DNA of 64,000 nt from Hippopus hippopus (lineage: Eukaryota > Mollusca > Bivalvia > Cardiida > Cardiidae). The position numbers were made by a program, and so were the translations under genes. The stretch is from the NCBI GenBank assembly GCA_946811185.2, contig OX328104.1:51444505-51508504 (forward strand), in the 5' to 3' direction. Shown here one piece after another: positions 22,601 to 37,600 of the stretch (within the stretch, counting starts at the first letter, position 1; every line of letters begins with the position of its first letter). Below the pieces are notes generated by a model. The model had not been told where the DNA came from and ran no database searches. It saw only the letters and a program-made list of their open reading frames with translations.

Positions 22601-25600
22601 ACCTCGTGCTGTCTTTGAGTTATTTCCATTTGATCGTCATTTTTACAGCATTTTCTGCTTGTCCAGAATATAACTTTGTCATTTTTAGTCTGAACATCTT
22701 CAAATTTGGTATGCATGATCGTTGAAAAATGACGGAGTGCCGTGCACAAGTACCATAACTCTTCCTAGCACGAATTTTGAGTTATTTCCCCATAGATCTT
22801 CATTTTTATAGCATTTCTTGCTTGTCCGGAGCATAACTTTGTCATCTTAAGTAGGAATGACTTGAAATATGGTATGCTTATTTGTTGCAATATTTGGAAG
22901 TGCAGTGCGCAAGAATTGTAACTCTACCTCATGCTGTCTTTGAGTTATTTCCCTTTGATCGTCATTTTTACAGCATTTAGTGCTTGTCTGGAATATAACT
23001 TTGTCATCTCAAGTCAGAACGACTTCAAACTTGGTATGCATGTTTGTTGCAATATTGCGGAGTACAGTGTGCAAGAACAATAACTACCTAGCGCTGATTT
23101 TGAGTAATTCCACTTTGATCTTCATTTTTACACTCCAGTTCTTTGTCCGGAGCATAACTTTGTCATCTCCAGTCCGATTGACTTGAAACTTGGCATTTGT
23201 GTTTGTTGCAATAATAGGGAGTGCAGTGCAAAAGAACCATAACTCTACCTCGTGCTGTCTTTGAGTTATTTCCCTTTGATCATCATTTTTACAGCATTTT
23301 CTGCTTGTCCGGAATATAACTTCGTCATTTTTAGTCTGAACATCTTCAAATTTGGTATGCATGATTGTTGAAAAATGACGGAGTGCAGTGCACAAGCACC
23401 ATAACTCTTCCTAGCATGAATTTTGAGTTATTCCCCCTTAGATCTTCATTTTTATTGCATTTCGTTCTTGTCCGGAGTATAACTTTGTCATCTTAAGTAG
23501 GAATGACTTGAAATATGGTATGCTTATTTGTTGCAATATTTGGAAGTGCAGTGCACAAGAATTGTAACTCTACCTCGTGCTGTCTTTGAGTTATTTCCCG
23601 TTGATCGTCATTTTTATAGCATTTAGTGCTTGTCCGGAATATAACTTTGTCATCTCAAGTCAGAACGACTTCAGACTTGGTATGCATGTTTGTTGCAATA
23701 TTACGGAGTACAGTGCGCAAGAACAATAACTCTACCTAGCGAGGATTTTGAGTAATTCCACTTTGATCTTTATTTTTACAGTATTTCTTGCTTGTCCAGA
23801 ACTGAACTTTGTCACCTCAAGTCAAATTGACTTGAGACTTGGTAAACATGTTTGTTGCAGTTATGAAAAGAACAATGCACTGGAGCCGTAACCTTACCTA
23901 ATGCCCTTTTGGAATTATTCCCTATTCATTATTTTTTTTACAGCTTTTCATGCTTCTCTACAATATAACTTTGTCTTTTCATGTTGGAATGACCTGAAAC
24001 TTTATATGCATGTTTCCTTAACATTAGAGGAGACATTCATGCCTATTTCAATCACTTACATGATTTCTGCTGGACTACTATTTTCCTCTACCTGCCCTTT
24101 ACGATTATTATCCCCCCTCGACAACTGGCGGTGGGACAGGCGTATCTTGTGACAATTTGCAGCTCTTGTTTATGAGTTTAATGAATGCAAATGAAGATTA
24201 ATATTCATCAATTTCTCCAGGTTTATTCGAGAGTTTTCTTTTTCAAGTTTTTTAAGCAAAAAAAAAAATTCAATCTTTCAGCATTTTACTGATTCAGTGA
24301 TGGAACTCTTAAAATAGCACTAAAGAGCTTGCATGAAATCTAAAATTAGATAATACACAACAACTTGGAAAAACCGAAACTAGTCCCATTGCGTTCATCG
24401 AAAAATGGTATGACAGTTTTTTCGTCACATGACCCGATTTTGACCAATCAAAAAACGATTTAACATAATGAGTGCAATTATGATAGTATGAGCCCAAATC
24501 TGGCTATTGATTATGACTGAAAGTCATTTTGCATGGAACTGTTTTTTTGGTATAACAATAATGGCATTATCTTTTGGTACCATTGTTTAACTCTATACCA
24601 AACAACAGAATTTTAGGCTGGCCCAAAGTCAAAGTATTTGCAGGACAAAAAAAAAATGTTGTTCAAATTATGTTTTTTGTCTTTGACAGGGTAGAGAACA
24701 TTGTGGGAAAAGGAGAAAAAAAGGATTGTGTTGTAAAGAGTTAAATCAACCTAAACAATACATGCACAATTTTCCAAGCTAGAAACAAACAAGCATGTTC
24801 ATTTTTAGTGTGGCTGTTTTCAAAGAAAACCCATAGTATTGTGGTAGCTCTTTTGTGTTCGATGTTGTGTGAAAACTTTGACATTTTCTCTTGATCTCCG
24901 ACATGATATAGATATTTACTGAAGGATAGGGCACTCTAATGGGATGCGTGTAACATCGCCTTTCATCGCCGAAAAACATACAGATTCGGCTAAGACTCGG
25001 GTAATCCGTAATCCATCGGCAGATAGATGCTGGTTTCTCACATCAATTACAGATTACCCAAGTCTTAGCCGAATCCGTACGTTTTTCGGCTATGAAAGGC
25101 GATGTTACATGCATCCCATTAGGGTGCCCTATCCTTAAAACTTGGGCTACTAGTTAAGAAAAGCAAAAGGGAACCCTGGGACAACAAGAGCAGGTAACTC
25201 AACACAGTTATGGACATTTTTTTTTTTTATAGAATTTTCCCTCAAATAGCAACTGCAACCAAGCCGTGGCACCAGCATGTGGTGCAGTCATTTGTAAAAG
25301 CTTCAGCAGCTTAGCAATTTGAATTGCAACAAGACTGATAAGAGTGTATGTGTGTGATGAAAATAATATTCTAACAAATGATACATTGTTGGACATAAAT
25401 GAAAATGCCAGATTCTATTTTATCACACCAATAATTATTGTCTCGATATAAAATGAACATGGAACAAAGATGAAGGCATTTGTATCATTTGATAAGTTTT
25501 TTTGTTAAAATGAAAAAATGGAAAAGTAAGAAATGTTACTGTAACCCTTCACTTGATGTTGGTAACTGTTTTATAAGCATTGTAGTAACAACTTCTCACA

Positions 25601-28600
25601 ATTTTGAGGACAACCTGCAGCTCTTTTTGTTTTCTTGGCAGTATAGATCAATATCAGACTGCAAAAGATATGTATAACATACTTTAGATCACAAATTTTT
25701 AGAGATATAACCGCTAGACTAAAAGGTTTGGCATTTACAAAAGTGGAACTTTTCTGCAGACTAAAATTATGCTTTGTGCTCATCTTGTTATTAAACAATA
25801 CCTTTTTTGATAACCCCTCACAGGAAAAAGACATGAAAAATTGTGAAACAAGTAGAAAATGCTGATCATCTAATGTTTTCTGCTTTTTCCAATTGCTTTT
25901 TTTCAATTATTACAGGTACAGTGCTATATTGAAAGCATTTGCAAACAACAAATGAAATGTGGACTAAATGATGGTATTTGCCTTTGAAAGAATTGAAAAC
26001 TTTGTGAGAAAAGGAGATAAAGCTGGTTACCAGGATTTTCTCCGTTTCCCACAATGTTTCAAAAGCCCCTTTCCATATGGTCTGATAAAAACAGGATTAT
26101 CTAGTAAAAGAATAGAGTTAATGGTTAAAAAGTTTAGAGACAGAAACAATAGGGTATGTATCATTTGTTAGATTTTACTGGATGGAAACATGAAAATGCT
26201 GAAGTTTTTATCTCAGTTGTATGTCCCATAGTGTATCTTTCTTTTGTTTGCTAATATTCCATAATGTGTTAATGGCATTATAATTGTTTGTGTTTACTTT
26301 ATAAAATGTAACCTCTTTTCCTTCATTTGTATTTTGTCCTCATTTTTTTTTTAAAGAAGGGTTTCCTGCCTTGCTCTTCATAGGTCCTGGGTTTGATCTT
26401 CAAATGCAGTGCTGCATCTTTCATACCAGTTTTTATGGGCAAAGCGCTGGGGTGCCCCAGCCTTGCATGAAATTAGATTGCCACTTCTTGTTAGCTGAAA
26501 TTGATTGAGCAATTGATTAATTGATTGATTGCTCAATCGATCGCTTGTTTGACATTTTTGACAAATGTCTGAATATGAAAAATGAAAAAAATGATTGGGC
26601 TGAAATCCAGGCTAGTCATATCAGACAGTATTGATAAAAGATTAGACTGCATGTTTTGTACCATCTGATCTTGTCCTATATTGTCTGCAAGTATGTACTT
26701 TAGTCTTACTCATTAGATGAAAGGTTAAAAAAAAACTTAGAGTAACCCTTATAAATACTCACTTGACTATTTTTCATTGTTTTAAGGATTTGCTAGTGCC
26801 TGCTACAATTTTGATACATTTGGTAAAACTTTTCTCCAAAATAGTTGCAGGAATGACAGCAAAGTATTAGTAGTAGTAGTAGTACGGCTTAGTTCTGGTG
26901 TAACCTAGGACACATAAATATCACCATGATATGATTTAAATGATGTCAAAAGTGGCATAAAACACCATTCAGTTGATCAATTTATCAATCAGTAGCAGTA
27001 GAAGTACAGGTAGAGGCAGTTTCAGTAGTAGTAGTAGTCAGTATTGAAAGTTGAATCTTTGATATTTAACCCATTACCACACAATCCAAACTTTTAACAA
27101 CCCTGAGGTAAACAGCTTTTGAAAACATTATGGGAAAAAGAGATAATGCTTTCAATTTTTGCCAGTCTAAAATTTAGACCACTGGTAAAGGGTTAAAGTA
27201 TCATCTCTTTCTGTATAGGACATTAGATATGGACTTAGTTAGCTGTTTGTATTATTGACTAACTTTAATCGCTCATATTGTATCATTTTTGTGGCATTTG
27301 TGCAAAACCAAAGAAAATAAATGCAACTGAGTTCAATTTTTCTCAGACAAATAAGTTTTTCGATAGCACTCAGATATGTAATTGGAAATGGCATATTTGA
27401 ATAAACTGTATTAGGCCATCAATCGTGGAAATACTTCTTTTTGATTGAAAATAGCTTCACCTGCTCATAGCCTTCTATTGGCACTATGATATGTACAAAA
27501 TTTGTCTACTGACTGCTTGGTCCCCGGCTTGTTCATTCCAAAACCAGTTCACTCCATGATTGCACGCTACTCCGTTTGATTATGCATGAATATTTACAGA
27601 TCGAAATAATTGATTGTAATGTTGGGAATTAGATCTTGATGGTCAAAGATATCTCAAATTCATAGTTTTCAGGTACAAACTTAATTTTATTCGATATATT
27701 ACATGGTTTTTCTCTCTACCCATCATACATCCTGTTGTCAAGGGACATTACTCCTGACTCCTTCTGAATGATAAAAGGGAACAAAAATCCAAACTTTGAC
27801 ATGAGTATTCTCCCTTCAACCAAAAAGGTATTAATATGCTTAGTAGGTCGACTTTCAAGCCAATATTTGAATAATATTTCTCTCTTTTTCTTTTCCAATT
27901 ATTTATTCCACACAATGGCTTTCTTGACAAATGCCACACCAGTGTTTTCAATGCTTTGATTAGTAACTATGGACATGTATTAATCACTGTATGTATTATT
28001 CATTGCTTAATTTCAGAATCCCTTTCCTTGGGTATGTTGAAAAATGAAAAGTAATCTTTTGAGTGTTACACTAGTAAATAGAATAACATGAGCCATGCTC
28101 TGTGAAAAGGGGTTTAATGCATCTGTAAAAAGTGTCAAACCCAGATCAGCCTTCCCAGTCTGCTGAGACTTACCTGGGTTGAAACATTTTGCTATTGGTC
28201 AATTTTCTTCATGTCAAAGAAAACTTCACCTCATGATTCAGTTGATTAATAGACAAAATAGATTTTATGGATCCATAATTATAAGATGACTTGGTGAGTA
28301 TAGTGCATCAGAGAGATGCATTAAGCCACCTTTTACAAGAGGGCTGCTCAATTGTTTTTTGAATACAAGGGACATAACTGCTGTTATTTTAGATGGAATA
28401 TGCAAGTGGAGTTATTGATAGGGTGTGAAATTGTAGAGAAATAATACTCTAGATTTTGATAGAAGATTTGAAGACTAATAATTGCATAAATGTTGATGGA
28501 AGATTTGAAGATTGATAATTGCATGGAATTTGGTGCAAACTACATTCACTGCTCACATTAAAAAAAAAAACAGAGCAAGAAAATCAGAAAGGGAATAAAT

Positions 28601-31600
28601 AAGATTTAGCTTCGTACTTAACATAGAATGATAAATATCATTTGTTCAGGTTATGTTAAATAGACAAACCTTAGGCATTTGTAACCAGAATGTGTATTAA
28701 CCCTTATCCTGCTAAATAAGTTTTATGAAACATTCAAGCTGATAGTAAAAAAACAAATAGTGCTAGCTCAAACTTATTTTCTGGAGAAAAATATCTCCTT
28801 ATCAGATAGAGTAGATCCAAGATCAGACTGCACATTCTGTGCAGTCTGATCTTGATCTACATTGTCTGCAGGAGGTAAGTGAGTTGCGCTTAGTAGCCAT
28901 CTGAGTGCAAAATCAACCCAACAGACAATTTCACTCTAGAAATAAGACCAAGTGCAATTGAAAGGTTGTTCATGTCCAGAATATCTCAGCAAAGTGGACA
29001 GTGTAGATCAAAGATCAGACTGCAGTCTGCTCTTCCCCAAAGGCAACTGTAGTTGTAACAGGTAATTTAAGGATTACAACCACTTATAAGCCTATTTTTG
29101 CCTCCTCTGTCCTAAGGGCGGCCCAATTGACATTTTCATTTAGATATGAAGACAAAGAAATGCATTTTCAATGCTGATCTTTGACAGTCGTATCTCAACA
29201 AAGCAGACAGTGTGTGTCAGTGAAGTCTGATCTTGATCTATACTGGCTGCAAAAGCAATTATACATGTAGTCGTGAAAGACACCTAAATGGTCAGATTAC
29301 AGTATAACATTAAAGGCCCAAGAGTGGCATAAAAGACAATCAGGGTGTTAAAGCACATTTGATTTTAAATCATGTCATTTAAGAGTATAAACAATTATGA
29401 AGATGACAATCTGCTATTGTGTGGTACCTGGGCCTGTATTCACCAACCATTCTTGAGAATATTCTTTGTCTTACTCTGGATTTAAAATGTAACATGACTT
29501 CTGATTTGCTTAACCAAATGGTTTAGCCAGTCAGAAGTGGTGTTACTTTCAGATTCAGAAAATTCTGGAGAATAAGACTGAGAATGTTCTAAGGAAAAGT
29601 TGATGAACACGGACCCTGTAGTAGTTGTAGTGTTGCATGTATTTGTCATTCTTTAGGACAAAAGTAGAGAACATAATTATTGCATTACCTGTTTGACTGA
29701 CCATGCATGTGTGCATCTTGTTGTATTACTCCCTCTCATGCAATGTTTTGACTAGTCAAATATTTATTTCAACATAGGACGGAAATAAAGAATTTCATGC
29801 TCTTTTGACAAGGGATGTTAACTTACCATATTTCACCTAATTAATGCTCCCTCCCTAATAGTGCACACGGCACTTACTAAAACTTGGATCAAAGTACCGT
29901 ACTTACTCCACGTGACGGCACTAAATTTCGGGAAATTGGCTATGAAATTTAAGAGCGCCCTTTTGGTGTTTTGTATGGCACCCAGGCACTTTAGCTGGGT
30001 GAAATATGGTAATCCCTTTACAACCATAGTAAAACACTCCTTTGAAAGCATGGTTGGAAAAAGAGAAAATACTTCGTTACATCAGCTGAGACTGAAGCAG
30101 TTCTGTTGAAATGATTGAATAACTGAGTTTGTGTTGCAGCTTGCTGGCTGTAACAACAACTGATGTTTCATTAATCTTGTGGACAGTGCAGGATAAAGAT
30201 TAGGCTACAGAACATGCAGTCTGATCTTAGATCTAAACTGTCTGTTATGTGGTTACTTATTTTGGCCAACTGAGTCTTGAAGTTGTGATATTTCAACTGC
30301 ATTTCCACATTTAACTCTTTACCACACGAGAAAAATTTAGACTTGTCAAAATTCAAAAGCATTTGCAGATGACAATTCAAACTTGGCTCAAATGATGGAA
30401 TTTGTTCTTGATGGGGTTGAAAACATTGTGGAAAAAGGAGAAAATGCTGGTTATCAGCATTTTCTCCTATTTCCACAATGTTTTCAGAAGGCCTCTTCTT
30501 CAGAGTCATGAAAACTTGGCATCATGTGGTAAAGGGTTGAAGGGTCAATATCATTGTTTCAGCACTCTGGGTTAACATAAAGGTTAATTTTGAAAGTTCC
30601 AGGACTGATTTTCAAGTTTCACAAAGGAGAAATACATGTATTTGAAGGCATGGAACATGTTTTTGAACATTTCTTGGGACACACCAATGTTTTATAATGC
30701 TCTTTTTCTCAAAGAGTATGTAAAAAATGTCTACTGCAGCGTTGTGAACACTTTTGTTCTTGCAATAATGGGATAAATATTGAAACATGTATGTTGCTAG
30801 GATTATACAAATGTCTTTCCCTTTGTAGGAGAAGAGGAGGCTTGCTATAAACAATGCCAAGAGACAGTGGGAGGTGATGCAGGGGTCTTTAATACAGAAA
30901 ACCTCTAAGTTGAATCCCACTCCAGATCTCTATGCAAACCATGTGGCGTCTGTCCCTAACTCCGAAATTGTCTCCCCTGATAATGATGGTGAAGAAAGCA
31001 AAGATGAGTCAGAGTCATTGAATAGGTATGATTCAGATCTTAGTTTAATTTTTGTTTTCAATTGCATATGAGTCATGCTCTGTGAAAAGGGGTTTAGTGC
31101 ATGTGCAAAAAGTACAGTGCAGTCTGTGCAAGCTGACCTGGACTGAAACCCTTTTGCTATTTGTAAATTGTATAGGACCAGTGTACCTCATGATTCAGTC
31201 AGTTTTAATTAAAAAAAATGATTTTATGGATCCTTAAAAATTCATGCATCACAGAGATGTACTAATCCCCCTTTTCCCATAGCTTGGCTTCTTTATAACT
31301 GAGTGCTGGATAACATTATGTTTTTGTAACCTTTACCAAATTATCTCATGTTTTAGTGGCCCAGAGGAAAACGGCAGGGTTTTTTTACCCTTTCTACCAT
31401 AATTTCACTATTTCAGCAAAGTAAGTGGTGTGAGGTAGAGTGTCAGCCCTGTTACGATAAGGTCCCGAGTTCAATACCCAGGAACGGGTGTCATCTTTGG
31501 GATTTTTCATAGGCCCACACTTTGGGCGCGAGTACTGGTGTAGTTCCCAGGAAGCAGAATGGAGAGAGATTAGTATTAGTTGTAAAAACTTGTTCCTCAA

Positions 31601-34600
31601 TCGATGTAAAGTAAATATGGTTATTATTAGTATTATCATTTCAGCAAAATGAATTTATAATATGTCATCTGCAAATACGTTCCTATATGGACAAGACATT
31701 GTTGTTTTGTATTGGGTCAAATAAGCTAATAAAAATTGTACTAAGTCTTTACCAAATGATGAAATTTAAGACCTGTTGAAATTGAAAGCACTGTGCAGAC
31801 AACAAAATAAATGTGACTCTAAAGTGAAATTTGTTACTGAAGATAAGAAAACATTGTGAGGAAAGGAGAAAATGCTGGTTGCCAGCATTTTCTCCTTTCC
31901 TACAATATTTTCAAAAGCTTTTGTTCCCAGGGTCATCAAAAGTCAAGACTGTTTGGCAAGAAGTTAATTCTTCAAACAAATCATTTGTAATTCTACCTAT
32001 ATGGTTTATTGTAGTAAACAGAGTAGTCGAGCAAACAGTCGGCCAAGTAGTGCACACAGTATATATCTGGATGGGGGAGATACAAGAGAGAGACCTCGGA
32101 CAGCAAGTATGCAGTCTAAAAGACCAGAAGCTAAGCCTGGAATTTATAAGGAAACCATGATGTTTGGGTAGGTTTGTTTCTATCATTATTCAGTTACTTC
32201 CTGTCACTTCACTTACAGTACAATCAAACCTGAGGAAGCAAAAACTTGGGCTCAGCAATCATCTGTATTCAGTTGTCATGATAAAATCTCAGGGTCCTGC
32301 GTGGCTCATCATTAAAGTGTGGGACTAGAGGCTAGCTAATACTGATCTATCCTATCCTGTATTTTTAATGATATTCTGCTTCAAACTGCCTTAAAGTTGC
32401 TTCATTTACAAGACTTTTGTATTCTGACTCGAAAACAAGATTCATTTATTTATTAGTCGTATGAGCCGCACTGAATGCACTGGGTTTTTCATGGATGTGT
32501 CCTTGGGCAAGACACTTCAGAGCCCTAGCCTAGTTGTGGAAAAACCCAGGAAATACATTAATATGTGAGCTGTTGCCCTGATATTACGGAAATAACTTTG
32601 AAAGTGGCATAAAACACCATTCAATCAATCAATCAGTTAACCCTTTACCACACAATGCCGAGTTTCAATGACCCTGAGGGGAAGCCTTTTGAAAACATTG
32701 TGGGAAAAGAAGAAAATGCTGGTTACCAGCATTTTTTTCTTTCCCACAATGTTTTCTACCCTATTTTAGACTAGTGTCAAAATTTGAGTCACTTTGAAAT
32801 TGTTATATGCAAATGCTTTTAATTTGGACAAGTCAACATTTTTGCCATATGGTAAAGGGTTAATTGGTGTAAGAGTTGAGTCCACATCTCAAACAGTTTT
32901 ATTTCTGATTTCAGTACGGATAACAAAGGAGGTAACCTCAACAACTTGGCAGATTTAGAAGGTGATACTCTAACCATGTATGGTGCACAGTCACTAGAAG
33001 CGTTAGATAGGAACTGGGGAATGCAGGCTGCAGGGGCAGTCACTGTGATTGTGTTTAAATTTATAGACTTTGATGAGATTGTGAAACATTTACATAAAGT
33101 GCGGACTAGATTCCCAGCCACACAGGTACATCATCAGATACTTTGTAGAAAAACAATCGGTTTTTATTAAGGATTATGACCTCTAACTCATTGGTAAATA
33201 TCATGTAACATCGACGTTTTTGTAAAGGCTCTTCGGCCAATCTCGGCAACTTCCACTAATTCATCGGTAAATAACATGTAACATGGACGTTTTCATAAAG
33301 GCTATTCAGCCAATCTCAGCAGCTTCCGTATTTTAATATGAGAGTTAGGGGCCGTAGACCTTAACTTTTTTTTCCCAGATATAAGGAGTGTAAAATTATT
33401 TAACTATTTACCACACAGTCCTGAGATTTAACAACCTTGAGGAAGAGGTATTTTGAAGACATTGTGGGAAAAAGAAGAAATGCTGGTAACCAGCATTTTC
33501 TCCTTTTTCCACAATGTTTTCTACCCTATTAGAGACAAAAAGAAAAGAAAAATAACTTTTGTGGATAACTTCCCTTTTGTAAAGAGAAATAAGACAACAT
33601 TGGTGCAAATAAGGAAACTTATTCTCAGCAATAATGTTTTTTTTTAAGCAATAAGCCTTTTTATTTCATGTTTTTCATTAGTTTGAAAGAGAAATAATGG
33701 TGAAATATGTTTTAATATTTCATGATTAGGACCAGTGAAAAATACTGATTTCATATTTTATATCTCTTCAATAGAAGGCGGAAACAATAGTTCGAGCACA
33801 CTAGTCACCTTAGTACACAATGCAAGACAGAAATATGATGTAATTCACGCGCATTTATCCGACATTTCTCGCGGTTTACGTAATATTGTAATGCATTGCT
33901 ATGTGGAAGGGGTAATTTCAGTCTTTCACCAAAATAAACAAATACCCTCTATGTAGTTGTGTCAAGTGTTTCTTTAAGAATATGAGTTTGACCTAACAAA
34001 CCAACAAAAAAAGATATTACAAATCACACTTAGGACAATCATTTGACGTAAAGAAAATCATGAACATCTGGCTCCATTGTTTTGGAAGAAAACTTCAAGG
34101 TGTTGTCATAGTTCTGTCATTGTCACCATTGTGCAAAACTTTGACATTTTCTCGTGTGACATTATTGAAGAAATTTACTTCAAACTTGGGATAACTTTTA
34201 ACCTTAAAACCTGCTAAATAGATTAAAGGAAACTTTCAAGCTATTAGTGAAAACCTCGAAGTTGCTATTTCAAACTTTTTTGGGGGGTAGAAAAATATTT
34301 CCTTATTGGACAGTGTAGATCAAAGATCAGACTACATGCTATGTGTAGTCTGATCTTCACCTACACTGTCTGCAAAAGGTCAGTGAGTTGTGCTTGGCAG
34401 CTTAGGGGTTAATTATCCATAAGAAAACCCATTTAAGAAACAGAGATTCAACTTTATTTCTGTGAATATACAGCCAGTGGCTTTTAAAGAATTTAGGAAC
34501 ACATGTATAAATGCAGTGGCTGCCTTAAGAGAAGTGAAATACTATCGACAACAATGGTAAAAGCCCCTTCAAAAAAGAGAAAGTATTTATGATCACCCCT

Positions 34601-37600
34601 GATTTGCAATATTATTATGAAAAACAAAGTTTTTATGATCACAACTGATTTACACAATTATTTTTCAGACTCTTGTGTTTAACTCTACGAACATCAACAG
34701 CCTACAGCAAATCAATGGGCTTACAAGTGTTCGACGATTGGACAGTCTGGTGATTGAGCTGGAGGGGAACCAGATCACAAAATTCAATCTTTGGAAATAT
34801 TATATCTTGTTTAGGCTGGCTCATTTTGCTCTCAAGAAAATTAATTATGTAGAGGTAAGTTTAGTAGTTTTAGTCTTGTTCCTGACCATGGTTGTATCTC
34901 CCTGGATGCATGACCTATATTATTCTTCTCATGACAAAGTATTGGACTAGTCTACATCCAAAGCATTTGCAGACCACAAATTAAATATACAAATCATGGC
35001 TCATATGTTAGGATTTGTCTTTTAATGGGAAGAAAACAATGTAGGAAAAGGAGAAAATGCTCACCTTCTTGTCCTGCATCTTTTTCGAAAGAGAGAGAGG
35101 GTGTATGATGGTACTTTAGTCAGGTTTTCCATCCATTGGTCCTGTTTTCCTCTACAGTTTTAAACATTTTGAAATAGTTAAGCTGAACTTTCATGGAAAC
35201 TGTACTACTTTTGGAATTTGTGCACCAGCAATTTTCATTTTGATCTGCTGACTTTAGGAGTATAATTTTAGACCTTTGAATTTTTCGAATCCAGTTACAG
35301 TGGGAAGTTGGTAGAGGGTATTTATTAGCCTGTGCCAGTTCTAGTTACATACGAGGGTTGTCCCAAAATTCTGTGACAATTTCAATAACAAAAGAAAATG
35401 AAATGCTACAAACGTTAATTTCAGATATGCTTTCAATACGTATGATCCAAACATTTCTATAAAAAAAAAAAAAACCACAAAAATCTTTCCAAATAAGAAA
35501 ATTGTAGCATAAATACCACAACAAGTACCCACACTGCTGCGCACGTCAAACAAATATAACAACGTCAATGTTAAATTTAAGCGCCTATGTTAAAGAATTC
35601 TCCATGAAATTCAACTTATTTGCGACGTCTTTTACTCCACGACTGGTCAAAACTTTCTTAAACTGTCATTTCTGTCAGACCTCTCTTAAAAGCAAATGTA
35701 GCAGACATCAGTTCATTGCTGGGATCGAACTTACAACCTGGTAGCTCCTCCTTTAGCTGTGGGAAGTTGGCAAAGTCCAGAGGAGCCAAATATGGGAATT
35801 TGTAAATCCGTGTAGAAATCTCCAACTTCTTAGGCGGAGGAGTTCTAGGTGTCTTCCATATACTGGACTGTCGCTTTCCTTCGGGTTCCAAGAAGTGTAA
35901 CCACCTCTCATCTGTTATAAAGAAGGATCCAGCAGGGTTTTGCCTGCTTCAACTCGAGCAAGTAACTCCAGCGACGTGTGAACCTTCTCTGTTTGTTTCC
36001 ATTAGACAACAAACGTGGAACCCATCTCGCACAGAATCGTGATACGTTCAATTTCTCCTTCAGTATTCTGTGGACAGAAGACCTTTAAATGGCGGTTGAC
36101 GAAGATATCTCTTTGACTGTTAGTCTCCGATCTGCGAAATCGTATCTCTTCACCAAATCAGAAAACTCTCTATCTAAAGAAATTGGCCCACAACTTCATG
36201 CTTTCTTCTCTTCCAGGCCTTCATCAGCCCTTAAGTCTGTTTTCCTGCTATGCCACTTTAGGCCAGTGCTTGAGAAATGTTTTAAAACTTTCTAGCACGC
36301 CAAATTTTGTTTAACAGTTTGGACCAGTGTCATTCCAAGATCGGCACAAAATTGTATAACTCTCGGCTGCGCTGCACAATCTTCTGACGTCGTCATTTCA
36401 AATTTCGTATTTTCTACTGTTCTTTTTTGTTTGTCTGTATACCGTCTGTTGTTTACTCGATCACATTCAAATTTTCTGTGATGAAGTCAAAGTTTCAGAA
36501 CAAGACGTCCATGTAATATTAAGCAGAAATGATATCAAATACTGAAAATATTCGTGCATGATTTGAGTTCATACAAAAACTTATCTAGAGAAAATGACGT
36601 ACGCCAGGAAATGACACCTGCTTAACAAGTTTGTAAATTTAAAGTTAAGCTAATATTTTGTTGGAGACTTTATATAAAGTGATATAACATCTTCGTATAT
36701 GAAATATGTGAAAATGAATGTCCTGAGGCTAAAAATGGCCCATTTATAAAATTTGTCACGGAGTTTTGGGACAACCCTCGTATATATACTTCAATACTTA
36801 CTCAACTTTATTTCTATTTTTAAAGGTGACGGCAGGGGATGTTGTTACAGCAGAAAAGTTGTTTGGTGCCATATCTTACATGACAACGTCCCATCTGTCC
36901 CAGTCACGTTTACTATCCCTGCTTGGGGAAACAAGGTTTGTAAACATTATACTCTTGTATCTTCAGCGTTTGTATTCACCAACCATTCTTAAGGGATCAT
37001 TCTTAGTCTTATTCTTCAAAATTTTCTAAATTTATAAGTAATACAACTTTTAATTGGCTAAACCAAATGGTTTAGCCAATGAAAAATTGTGTTACTTTCA
37101 AATTCAGAAAATTTTGGAGAATAGGACAAAGATTGTTCTTAAGAATGGTTGGTGAAAACAGACCCAGATTATTTTTAACCCAATATTGCACTCCTTTTTA
37201 TGCACCTTGAACGAAGCTTTGGAAAATATGGGAAATGGAGCAATTGCTGTAACAAGCACAGCATAGTTGATTAACTCTTTACCAAATGACAGAATTTTAG
37301 ACTTGTCCAAATTGAAAATATTTGCAGATGAGAAATTAACTGTGGCTCAAAAATTGAAATTTGATTTCGGAAGGGTAGAAAACATTGTGGAAAATGGAGA
37401 AAATGCTGGTACCAGCATTTTCTCCATTTCCCACAATGTTTTCAAAAGGCTTCTTCCACAGGGTTCTTGAAAACTTGGGATTGAATGGGAAAGGGTTAAT
37501 TGATAGTTTGTTTTCCTTTTAATGTGTGCCCTTTGTGTGATTTTTAGCTCACCTTATCAAGAGGTGCTCGAGGTGAGCTTTTGTGGTCAAAATGTTTGTC

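Noticed and set aside
34675..36992. piggyBac transposase as driver of the TTAA families
   Set aside because: The only transposases visible are Tc1-like and mariner, which use TA targets and cannot explain TTAA ends.
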